Positions 1 to 5,964 of a stretch of DNA of 7,098 bases are shown piece by piece. Position 1 is the stretch's first letter; the number at the start of each line of letters is the position of its first letter. The position numbers and the translations under genes were made by a program. Below the pieces are notes generated by a model. That model saw only the letters and a list, made by a program, of their open reading frames with translations. It did no database searches and was not told the DNA's origin. Source of the stretch: Candidatus Atribacteria bacterium (lineage in GTDB: Bacteria; Atribacterota; Atribacteria; Atribacterales; Caldatribacteriaceae). The stretch is from the NCBI GenBank assembly GCA_029982105.1, contig JARRCQ010000082.1, positions 1-7,098 on the forward strand. The letters run 5' to 3'.

Positions 1-124
1 TCATTTGTTTTCCATATTTTGGGGATTAGAAATTTCTCTTTTTTCAGTGGTGTCTATTTATTTTATTTTTTGGTTGCTAATAATGATTTATAGTTGGCCA
101 CAAAATCCATTACAAAGACTATAG
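1..124 (+). other. Left-edge T-rich stretch; possible tail of an unidentified membrane protein
   Basis: One forward frame is open from the window edge (first full codon at 2) to a TAG at 122-124. It would encode about 40 residues, including a very hydrophobic run around FSVVSIYFIFWLLIMIY followed by a short polar tail. This could be the last membrane helix of a gene lying mostly left of the window. However, T-rich DNA reads as hydrophobic by chance, a second frame is open to a TAG at 91-93, and the last 20 or so bases are part of the inverted repeat described below. I do not recognise a family and would not treat this as a gene without the upstream sequence. Confidence 0.2.
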
Positions 125-142
125 GGAAAAAGACCCCCTATA
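120..142. repeat. Hairpin in block D of the left repeat
   Basis: TATAGGG (120-126) pairs perfectly with CCCTATA (136-142) around a 9-base loop. The right repeat carries the same hairpin with two compensatory base-pair changes in the stem (2708-2732). Confidence 0.6.
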
Positions 143-156
143 ACCCCCAAAAGACA

Positions 157-250
157 GCCTGCGGCGTAAGACTTAAAGACAAAATAGATAGAAAGGACTG
201 AAAACTATAACGCTGGGGGAAAATAAACCCCAGCGTGCCTACGGCGTAAG
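157..250 (+). repeat. Pair of short direct repeats (GCCTGCGGCGTAAG / GCCTACGGCGTAAG)
   Basis: Two 14-base units at 157-170 and 237-250 are identical at 13 positions and lie 80 bases apart. Each contains a small T(G/A)CG-G-CGTA near-palindrome. The single difference (G or A) still allows pairing in RNA as G-U or A-U. They bracket the ACGCTGGGG hairpin, and no copy is visible in the right-hand repeat. Confidence 0.55.
210..236. repeat. Strong perfect hairpin in block C of the left repeat
   Basis: ACGCTGGGG (210-218) and CCCCAGCGT (228-236) form a perfect 9-bp stem around a 9-base A-rich loop. No clean T-run follows on either strand, so it is not a textbook terminator. The equivalent hairpin in the right repeat is at 2609-2633. 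Confidence 0.7.
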
Positions 251-288
251 CAAAAATAAAATATAGAAGAACCAAGACCATTGAGAGT

Positions 289-382
289 TATAGTATCCCT
301 CAGTGTTTGGCTATCTTTTAACTTCCAATATAATTGGCTTTTCAAAGTTTTAGCAGTGTAACATACTTTGTGGGATACTATA
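289..382. repeat. 94-bp MITE-like unit with perfect 11-bp terminal inverted repeats
   Basis: TATAGTATCCC at 289-299 is exactly complementary to GGGATACTATA at 372-382. A central palindrome, CCAAT-ATA-ATTGG, lies at 325-337 close to the midpoint of the unit. The right-hand repeat keeps only one such end (TATGGTATCCC, 2529-2539). Matching ends around a non-coding core suit a miniature inverted-repeat element or the fused ends of a lost insertion sequence. I do not recognise the family and see no clear target-site duplication. Confidence 0.5.
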
Positions 383-397
383 TTTGCTCTAAAATTG

Positions 398-412
398 TGA
401 TATGATATCATA
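398..412 (+). promoter_or_regulatory. Extended -10 promoter of parA-ftsZ, overlapping a 12-bp palindrome
   Basis: TGATATGAT (398-406) fits the extended -10 form TGnTATnnT, which depends little on a -35 box; no good -35 lies at normal spacing. An alternative pairing is TTGCTC (384-389), 16 bases, then TATCAT (406-411). The box lies in a perfect palindrome, TATGATATCATA (401-412), which could be an operator. Transcription would begin near 413, giving a leader of about 40 bases before parA. Confidence 0.45.
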
Positions 413-426
413 GAAAAAATCATAAA

Positions 427-442
427 AGGAAGGGAACTTCTT
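427..442 (+). promoter_or_regulatory. Distant parA ribosome binding site in a small hairpin
   Basis: The only purine-rich Shine-Dalgarno-like run before parA is AAGGAAGGGA, ending about 19 bases ahead of the ATG and so too far for normal use. It can fold as AGGAAG (427-432) with CTTCTT (437-442), including one G-U pair, around a GGAA tetraloop. This would partly hide the run. parA initiation may therefore be weak, while ftsZ has a far better site. Confidence 0.3.
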
Positions 443-453
443 AAAACAGTGCA

Positions 454-1260
454 ATGCGAATAATTGCCGTTGCTAACCAAAAAGGGGGAGTGGCAAAGAC
501 CACTACTTGTATAAACTTGGGAGCTTCTTTAGCTTATCATGCCCGAAAAGTTCTCATCATTGATATGGATCCCCAAGCTCATTCTACGTTGGGTTTAGGT
601 TTTGAACCTAATGAGTTTGATAAAACCATTCTCAACGTATTGGAGCCTCCTCGTAGCCCTTATCATCTGGAACTTAAAGAGGTAGTTATTCCTACCCGTA
701 CTCCCAATCTCTATCTTGCTCCAGCTAATATTGACTTAGCCGGGGCAGAATATCGTTTAATTGATAAGCTGGGTAGGGAGGACTTTTTAAATAGTAGTAT
801 TCAACGAGCTAATCTCCCTTTTGACTACATTCTTATTGATTGTCCTCCTTCTTTGGGTATTTTAACCGTAAACGCTCTTAAGGCTTGTCGGGAGGTTATC
901 GTTACTATTCAACCTCACTATTTTGCTATGAGAGGAATTGAAGAATTTATGGAAACCATAAATCTGATGAGAGAAAATTTGAAACATGATCCAGAAGTTT
1001 ATGTTTTAGTTACCATTGCCGATATTCGGACTAACCTTTATCGAGAGGTGATAGAGGAGATAAAAAGATATTTTGGAAATAATCTTTTTAAAACTATTAT
1101 TCATCGCAATATTTCCCTGGCTGAAGCTAGTAGCCACGGAGTACCGGTTATGGAATATGATCCTTCTTCTTCGGGAGCTAAATATTACTTAGACTTAGCC
1201 AAGGAGGTGATTCAGCTTGAAGAAGAAAAGCCTGGAAAGAGGCTTCTCCGAAAAAATTGA
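454..1260 (+). CDS. parA: ParA/Soj-type chromosome-partitioning ATPase
   Basis: This is a deviant Walker-type ATPase of the ParA/Soj/MinD superfamily. Such proteins dimerise on ATP, bind DNA or membrane, and position chromosomes or division machinery. The 268 residues carry KGGVAKTTT at 10-18 (signature Lys10 and Lys15), IDMDPQ at 36-41, and Walker B in ILIDCPPSLG at 126-135. The Soj-type C-terminal half reads HRNISLAEASSHG then YYLDLAKEV. There is no MinD-like amphipathic membrane helix at the C-terminus, so Soj/ParA fits better than MinD. The ATG at 454 is the only possible start, because a stop (TAA, 442-444) lies just upstream in frame. The last 44 bases overlap ftsZ, implying co-transcription and coupling. 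No parB follows and no parS-like 16-mer was seen. A MipZ-like role in placing the division site is possible but is inference from context only. Confidence 0.92.
   Translation: MRIIAVANQKGGVAKTTTCINLGASLAYHARKVLIIDMDPQAHSTLGLGFEPNEFDKTILNVLEPPRSPYHLELKEVVIPTRTPNLYLAPANIDLAGAEYRLIDKLGREDFLNSSIQRANLPFDYILIDCPPSLGILTVNALKACREVIVTIQPHYFAMRGIEEFMETINLMRENLKHDPEVYVLVTIADIRTNLYREVIEEIKRYFGNNLFKTIIHRNISLAEASSHGVPVMEYDPSSSGAKYYLDLAKEVIQLEEEKPGKRLLRKN
1201..1219 (+). promoter_or_regulatory. Consensus Shine-Dalgarno sequence for ftsZ, embedded in parA, with TTG start
   Basis: AAGGAGGTGA (1201-1210) is a 10-base match to the ideal anti-Shine-Dalgarno complement. Six bases separate it from the TTG at 1217-1219. 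The same bases encode the conserved Lys-Glu-Val near the end of ParA. This site decides the ftsZ start, because the later in-frame GTG and TTG codons lack such a sequence. Confidence 0.8.
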
Positions 1261-2527
1261 TTTTAAAAGAGAACTGATTCGGGATACCACTAAAGGTATA
1301 AGGCGGGAAGACGATTTGTCTCCTAAAAAAGAGGAGAAAAAAACTTCCAGTGAAGAAACTAAAAAAAGTTTGGCATCAGATAAAACCAAAGTGGAAAAGA
1401 AGAAAGAAGAAGATAGATTAGCGATAATAAAAGTAGTGGGAATTGGGGGAGGGGGAAACAACGCAGTTAACCATATGGCTGACTTGGGTTTAGATGGAGT
1501 AGATTTGATAACGGTGAACACTGATATTCAGTCTTTGAGGAAATCTCTGGCTCAGGAAAAGTTGCAGATTGGGCTAAACCTTACCCGGGGTTTGGGAACC
1601 GGGGGAGACCCTCGGTTGGGAGAGGAAGCAGCCAAGCAAGACAAGGAAAAGATAAGCCAATTAGTGGAAAATGCTGATCTGGTGTTTGTTGCTGCTTGTA
1701 TGGGAGGAGGCACAGGCACAGGAGCTGCTCCAGTGATAGCTAATATAGCTAAAGAAGGGGGAGCTCTGACTATTGGAGTGGTAACTAAACCATTTAAGTT
1801 TGAGGGGCTAAAGAGGACAAAACAAGCTGAGGAGGGTATTCTTCGACTGCAAAAAGAAGTTGATGCTTTAATCGTAATCCCTAACGAGCGACTTTTTCAA
1901 ATTGCTAAAAAGGATACTCCTTTACAAGAAGCTTTTAGGATAGCAGACCATATCCTTTATCAGGCAGTGCGAGGTATTACCGACCTTATTACCTCTCCTC
2001 AAGAGATTAACTTAGATTTAGCTGATCTGAGAACTGTCCTGAGTGGAGCGGGGATGGTCCTAATTGGTATAGGCCATGGAAGAGGAAGAGAAAAGGCTAA
2101 GCAGGCAGCAGAAGAAGCTATCCAAAGCCCTCTTTTAGAAATATCAGTTAAGGGCGCCAAATCTATCGTCCTCAATATTACCGGTGGTCAAGATATGACT
2201 TTGAGTGAGGTTACAGAGATTGTTAATATTGTTACCAATGCTGCTGGAACAGAAACCGATGTTTTGTGGGGTTATCGAGTTGATGATGCCTTATCTAATG
2301 AAGCAGTGGTAACGGTTATTGCTACTCGTTTTGAACTTCCCGAGGAGAAGCCAGAAGGGATAGAAGAAGTACTGGATGACATAGATAATAAAATCATTAT
2401 AGAAGACGAGTTAGATGTTCCTGCTTTTTTGCGAGAAGCACAAAGGAAAAAGCCATCGGAAGAAAAAAAGTCAGGAGATAGAGTATTTCCTTTTTTCCGG
2501 TCGGGTGGAAAAAATGATTCAGAATAA
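1217..2527 (+). CDS. ftsZ: Cell division GTPase FtsZ with N-terminal extension
   Basis: FtsZ is the tubulin-like GTPase that polymerises at midcell into the division ring. In this 436-residue protein the GTPase core begins near IKVVGIGGGGNNAVNHM (71-87). It carries the tubulin signature GGGTGTGAAP (163-172), the T7 synergy loop NLDLADLRTV with acidic residues Asp267 and Asp270 (265-274), and AEEAIQSPLLE (298-308). A short linker (about 372-399) leads to the conserved C-terminal peptide DVPAFLRE (400-407), which normally binds FtsA or ZipA-type anchors. Two things are odd. About 58 extra Lys/Glu-rich, low-complexity residues precede the core compared with E. coli FtsZ. About 30 residues, including RVFPFFRSG, follow the peptide that usually ends the protein. 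The gene starts at TTG inside parA and is the last gene of the unit. No ftsA, ftsQ or mur genes are adjacent. The identification is secure. Confidence 0.97.
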   Translation: MKKKSLERGFSEKIDFKRELIRDTTKGIRREDDLSPKKEEKKTSSEETKKSLASDKTKVEKKKEEDRLAIIKVVGIGGGGNNAVNHMADLGLDGVDLITVNTDIQSLRKSLAQEKLQIGLNLTRGLGTGGDPRLGEEAAKQDKEKISQLVENADLVFVAACMGGGTGTGAAPVIANIAKEGGALTIGVVTKPFKFEGLKRTKQAEEGILRLQKEVDALIVIPNERLFQIAKKDTPLQEAFRIADHILYQAVRGITDLITSPQEINLDLADLRTVLSGAGMVLIGIGHGRGREKAKQAAEEAIQSPLLEISVKGAKSIVLNITGGQDMTLSEVTEIVNIVTNAAGTETDVLWGYRVDDALSNEAVVTVIATRFELPEEKPEGIEEVLDDIDNKIIIEDELDVPAFLREAQRKKPSEEKKSGDRVFPFFRSGGKNDSE

Positions 2528-2608
2528 ATATGGTATCCCGCAAAACTGGTTAAACTGTTGAAACTTTGAAAAGTAAATTACATCAGAAGTCAAAAACTCA
2601 AGGTCGTT

Positions 2609-2656
2609 ACGCTGGAGTGTTTTTTTCCAGCGTACTGGTGGAAAATATCCACCAGT
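2609..2656 (+). terminator. Two back-to-back hairpins, likely end of the parA-ftsZ transcript
   Basis: ACGCTGGA (2609-2616) pairs with TCCAGCGT (2626-2633) around a T-rich loop. ACTGGTGGA (2634-2642) pairs perfectly with TCCACCAGT (2648-2656) around AAATA. The second stem is followed by a T-rich but interrupted tract (about 2659-2699), so rho-independent termination is plausible but not textbook. The first hairpin is also block C of the inverted repeat, so its function may be that of the repeat. Confidence 0.5.
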
Positions 2657-2707
2657 GGTATTTGTTTGCTTTTTAATTTTTTCGTTCTTTCTTTATTCTT
2701 TGGGGGT

Positions 2708-2732
2708 TATGAGGGGGTTTTACTACCTCATA
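2708..2732. repeat. Hairpin in block D of the right repeat
   Basis: TATGAGG (2708-2714) pairs perfectly with CCTCATA (2726-2732) around an 11-base loop. It corresponds to the hairpin at 120-142 but with two stem base pairs exchanged in a compensatory way. Confidence 0.6.
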
Positions 2733-2751
2733 GTCTTTGTAATGGATTTGC

Positions 2752-2766
2752 AGTTAACAGTTAACT
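2752..2766. promoter_or_regulatory. 15-bp palindrome just upstream of the DUF4432 gene, possible operator
   Basis: AGTTAAC-A-GTTAACT is a perfect palindrome with a one-base centre, and can also be read as tandem AGTTAAC units. It ends seven bases before the AAAGGAGG ribosome binding site (2773-2780) of the next gene. Its position suits a repressor site, but it lies at the outer edge of the repeat, so it may simply belong to that element. Confidence 0.35.
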
Positions 2767-2788
2767 ATAAATAAAGGAGGAATTAACT

Positions 2789-3880
2789 ATGGCTAATTTA
2801 TGGGGAAAAGAGATAACCAGGGAGGAAATCTTAAAAAGAGTAGGGGATATTTCTCAAATTGGGGGAGTGAAATTAGCTGAGCTAACTGAAGGTGCAGAAA
2901 GAGGAGTAAGAATAGCCGAAGTTAATTCGGGAGGGGGGCTAGTTTACACTGTTCTTTTAGACCGCGGTCTAGATATTGCCTGGACTAACTTTAAAGGTAT
3001 AAACATTAGCTGGCGTTCCGCTACTCGAAATTTAGCTCCTTCCTTTTTTGAACCCGAAGGTTTAGGGTGGTTGCGGGGATTTCATGGAGGATTAATGAAT
3101 ACTTGTGGTCTTACTTACGCTGGAGCTGCGGGACGAGATAAATCTACTCACCCCTTTTTAGAAGAGGAAGATTTGGGTCTGCACGGTAGAGCTTCTTATC
3201 TTCCAGCCAGTAATTTGTGGGTAGACGGAGCCTGGCAGGGAGACGATTACTTGATGTGGGTGCAGGGAAAAATAAAAGAATCTATAGTATTTGGAGATAA
3301 AGTGGCTCTCTACCGAAAAATCTGGAGTCGTTTGGGAGGGACGACTATCCACATTGAAGACCAGGTGGTTAATGAAGGTTGGAATGAAAGCCCGTTTATG
3401 ATTTTATACCATATTAATTTTGGCTATCCCCTCTTAGATGAGGGAGCTAAGCTCTTCCTCCCGGCGGAAAAAACTGTACCTCGCGATAAGATGGCCGAAG
3501 AAGGAAAAGAAGAATGGCATCTTATTTCTTCTCCTCAGAAAGGATATTTCGAAAAAGTTTATCTCCATTATCCCAAAACTTTAGAAGATGGTTATGGCGC
3601 TTCTTTATTGGTGAACGATAAGCTCAAAATGGGAGCCTATGTTAAGTTTAGTAAAGATACTATTCCCTACTTTACAGAGTGGAAAATGATGGGAGAAGGG
3701 GAATACGTGTTGGGTATGGAGCCAGGTAACTGTTTCCCTCTAGGACGGCACCGGGAAAGAGAAGAAGGAAGATTGATAACTCTTCAGCCTGGAGAATCTC
3801 GGAAAATTTCTTTAGAAATCGGCATCTTAGAGGGAGAAGAGAAAGTCGAGCAGTTTAAAAAATATTTGAAGATGAGCTAA
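2789..3880 (+). CDS. DUF4432 family protein, aldose 1-epimerase-like fold
   Basis: The product is 363 residues, a normal length for DUF4432, a family in the galactose-mutarotase-like superfamily of sugar-binding beta-sandwich proteins. The calling motifs are DRGLDI (58-63), GLHGR (130-134), YHINFGYPLLDEG (207-219) and GMEPGNCFPLGR (309-320). By analogy with aldose 1-epimerases, His132, His208 and Glu311 are candidate sugar-binding or catalytic residues; this is inference from family resemblance. No signal peptide is visible, so it is probably cytosolic. The substrate cannot be named: no sugar kinase, transporter or regulator is in the window. The start is well supported by AAAGGAGG (2773-2780), 8 bases ahead of the ATG. 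The stop codon shares bases with the stop of the convergent transglycosylase gene. Confidence 0.85.
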   Translation: MANLWGKEITREEILKRVGDISQIGGVKLAELTEGAERGVRIAEVNSGGGLVYTVLLDRGLDIAWTNFKGINISWRSATRNLAPSFFEPEGLGWLRGFHGGLMNTCGLTYAGAAGRDKSTHPFLEEEDLGLHGRASYLPASNLWVDGAWQGDDYLMWVQGKIKESIVFGDKVALYRKIWSRLGGTTIHIEDQVVNEGWNESPFMILYHINFGYPLLDEGAKLFLPAEKTVPRDKMAEEGKEEWHLISSPQKGYFEKVYLHYPKTLEDGYGASLLVNDKLKMGAYVKFSKDTIPYFTEWKMMGEGEYVLGMEPGNCFPLGRHREREEGRLITLQPGESRKISLEIGILEGEEKVEQFKKYLKMS

Positions 3881-5955
3881 AGGTAGGGAGGGGGGTCAAA
3901 ACTCCCCTGGTAGAGGATAGAGTAAGCAAAATAATTAGATATTACCTTCTTTAAATAGTTTTGAGTTTCAGAAAAAGGAATAGATTCTACAAAAAGATCG
4001 GGGTCGGAGGGGAGAGTTTCCAACCATTGGTCTACTCTCCCTGGCCCAGCATTATAAGAACAAATAGTAGGATAGAGCTTACCCCCAAAGCGTTCCCAGA
4101 GATAGGAAAAATAGCTCACCCCAATTTCTAAGTTTTTTTCGGCATTTAAAAGAAGAAGAGAAACGTCTTCTTCTCCTCCCTCTGCCCATCCTTTTTCTAT
4201 CACCCAGGAAGCGGTGGAGGGCATAACTTGAGCTAATCCTATGGCTCCAGCAGATGAAATAGCTGTTGGGTCGAAGAAGCTTTCTGCCCGGATGAGAGCA
4301 AGAATCAGGTAAGAATCTAATGTATCCCCGGCTAATTTCTGGACAGAGGATATGAAAAATTCCGGGTAAATCTGCCGAGCTAAATTGAGGGGGATTTTGT
4401 CTCCCTCTTGAAGATAGAGAAAATAAAGTATACTTTTTCGATAATCTCCTTTTTCAGCATAGAATTTGCTTAGCTCTGGATAAAAATTTCTTCGGGGTGA
4501 ATTTTTAGAAAGAAGAAATAAAATTTCTATTTCGGCATTTTCCCACATTTTTATCTTCTGGAAAAACTGGTATTTTTTCCAGTGTTCAGGGTAAGAAATA
4601 TTGTTTAGGTCTATGTGGGGAAGAGGAACTTCTTCTCCAAAGGGGGAAGCAGGAGAAATTCCTCTTTCTTTCAATTCTTGCCAGGCCCGGACATAATAAT
4701 AATCTATCTCTCCGCGTTCTACAATTTCTTCCAAGTGTTCGAGGGAGGAATCGATTTTAAACCACCAAAAAAGTGCTTTATTCTTTTCTTCAGGGAGGCT
4801 CTTTAGTTTTCCTAATATTTCTTGAGCGGAAGTCGTTTGGTCTTTATGGTAATAGAACCAGAACAACTCCCAAAGAGGGGCGCTCTTTTCTGGAAAACGG
4901 GAAACCATTTTATCCATTGTTTCTACATATCTTCTTTCTTCCCCCACTACTCGGAGAGAGAAAGCTAAATTTTGGTAAGTATTGAAAGCATACTCACTCT
5001 CGGGATAAAGAAAAAGTAATCTCTCATAAATTTGGGCTGCCTGTTTATAATTAGCTCTCCTTTGCTCCAAAACTCCCCAGTAAAACAAGACTTCTTCTGC
5101 TTCTCCCCTGCTCAGTAAATTTTCCTTTATTAGCTGCTCTAATGCTTCCCAATTTTCTTCTCTCACCAAAAGACGAGCATGAAGGGTGAATATATCTACT
5201 TGCTGAGAAGGAAGAAGAGGTTTTTCTATCTGGTCTAAAAAATCTTTGGTCTTTTCGGTGAACCCTAAAGAAAAGAAAAAATTGGCTAAAAGAAGGCGCT
5301 CCGAAGGAGAGAAACTTTCTGGAGAAATTTGAGAAAGAAAAGGCTGGATTAATTCTCTTGTTTCCCGAGAACTTAAAGTGGGAAAAGTATAATAAAGATG
5401 GCGTAGTAACATAGTAGCCTCTTTTAGGTAATCGAGATAAGCTAAAGATTGAGAGGTTATTTTTAAAGCTATCAATCGGTCTTCTTCTTTTTCTGAATAA
5501 GTAAGAGTTTGAACGGCGTATAAAAGAGCAGAATTAAAGAGACCCTGTTTCTCGTAAGACTGAGCTAAACGTAAAGTAATATAAGGTAAAAGCGGAGAAG
5601 AAGGGAAAAAGTTTTCCAATTTCTTTTTCCAAACGGCTGCTTTTTCTAAGTCTCCTTTTTCTAGGAAATGAAGAGCAGAAAGATAAAAAAAATGGTCGAG
5701 CCAGAAATAATCTTTTCCTGACAGAGAAGATATTTCTTTTTCTACTTCTTCTTCTCGGTCAAGGCGGATGAGAGACACAAAATAAAGGAAAAGTTCTTCC
5801 TCTCCTTGGGGCTTTAGAGAAATTATAGTTTCATAGTCTCCTTGCTGAAAAAGAGAGTATAAGTCAGGGTCATTAGCCAAACCAAAATTGAAGCGAACAA
5901 AAACCATCCCTATAATTAAAAACAGCCCCAAAAAAAACAGGTCTCTTACTTTCAT
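3877..5955 (-). CDS. slt: Exported soluble lytic murein transglycosylase (Slt70-like)
   Basis: This enzyme cleaves the MurNAc-GlcNAc bond of peptidoglycan with formation of 1,6-anhydro-MurNAc, outside the cytoplasmic membrane. The 692-residue protein begins with a signal peptide: charged MKVRD, a hydrophobic run to about residue 22, and likely cleavage after GLA at 27. A long alpha-helical repeat region follows (about 30-530), with TPR-like units clearest near 285-360. The C-terminal SLT domain contains RAESFFDP with the catalytic Glu558, GAIGLAQVMPSTA (570-582) and SYNAGPGRV (633-641). The layout matches E. coli Slt70 (a helical superhelix followed by a lysozyme-like domain) at a similar length. 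The ATG at 5955 is the only start, because a stop codon lies three codons upstream. No Shine-Dalgarno sequence precedes it. The gene is convergent with the DUF4432 gene and divergent from polX. Confidence 0.93.
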   Translation of the reverse strand: MKVRDLFFLGLFLIIGMVFVRFNFGLANDPDLYSLFQQGDYETIISLKPQGEEELFLYFVSLIRLDREEEVEKEISSLSGKDYFWLDHFFYLSALHFLEKGDLEKAAVWKKKLENFFPSSPLLPYITLRLAQSYEKQGLFNSALLYAVQTLTYSEKEEDRLIALKITSQSLAYLDYLKEATMLLRHLYYTFPTLSSRETRELIQPFLSQISPESFSPSERLLLANFFFSLGFTEKTKDFLDQIEKPLLPSQQVDIFTLHARLLVREENWEALEQLIKENLLSRGEAEEVLFYWGVLEQRRANYKQAAQIYERLLFLYPESEYAFNTYQNLAFSLRVVGEERRYVETMDKMVSRFPEKSAPLWELFWFYYHKDQTTSAQEILGKLKSLPEEKNKALFWWFKIDSSLEHLEEIVERGEIDYYYVRAWQELKERGISPASPFGEEVPLPHIDLNNISYPEHWKKYQFFQKIKMWENAEIEILFLLSKNSPRRNFYPELSKFYAEKGDYRKSILYFLYLQEGDKIPLNLARQIYPEFFISSVQKLAGDTLDSYLILALIRAESFFDPTAISSAGAIGLAQVMPSTASWVIEKGWAEGGEEDVSLLLLNAEKNLEIGVSYFSYLWERFGGKLYPTICSYNAGPGRVDQWLETLPSDPDLFVESIPFSETQNYLKKVISNYFAYSILYQGSFDPPPYL

Positions 5956-5964
5956 TGCTTTTTA

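Larger units (their letters stand above)
86..383 (-). repeat. Left copy of a long, diverged inverted repeat flanking parA-ftsZ
   Basis: Read on the minus strand, this region shares ordered blocks with 2528-2772 on the plus strand. Block A (328-383 against 2528-2583) matches at roughly 44 of 56 bases by hand count. Block B is a short GAAGT/AACTC/GGTC patch. Block C is an ACGCTGG hairpin. Block D ends in a perfect 20-base match (103-122 against 2730-2749). A final AACTATAAAT is also shared (86-95 against 2763-2772). The left copy carries extra sequence between the blocks. There is no coding frame worth calling. It may be a dispersed intergenic element, a decayed insertion-sequence pair or structured RNA; the window alone cannot decide. 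Confidence 0.75.
2528..2772 (+). repeat. Right copy of the inverted repeat flanking parA-ftsZ
   Basis: The region starts at the base after the ftsZ stop codon and repeats, in inverted orientation, blocks A to D of 86-383. Block A is at 2528-2583, the hairpin block C at 2609-2633, and block D at about 2697-2750 with the perfect 20-base stretch at 2730-2749. It lacks the extra sequence between blocks A and C seen on the left, and it has its own second hairpin (2634-2656). This region plus the following 16 bases makes up the whole gap between ftsZ and the next gene; no coding frame is supported. Confidence 0.75.

Noticed and set aside
120..236. tRNA or known riboswitch in the left gap
   Set aside because: The hairpins do not form a cloverleaf, and no recognisable riboswitch core or T-loop sequence is present.
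205..480. 91-residue minus-strand open frame
   Set aside because: It runs through the inverted repeat and over the parA promoter and start, has no ribosome binding site, and its composition is that of chance translation of repeat DNA.
454..1260. MinD instead of ParA/Soj
   Set aside because: There is no C-terminal amphipathic membrane-targeting helix. The C-terminal half (RNISLAEASSHG, LAKEV) is of the Soj type.
1195..1521. 108-residue minus-strand open frame opposite the start of ftsZ
   Set aside because: It is the mirror of the Lys/Glu-rich FtsZ extension, giving Ser/Phe/Leu-rich sequence with no family features.
4615..4985. Two short plus-strand open frames opposite the transglycosylase gene
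   Set aside because: They are antisense to a well-supported coding region, lack ribosome binding sites and resemble no family.
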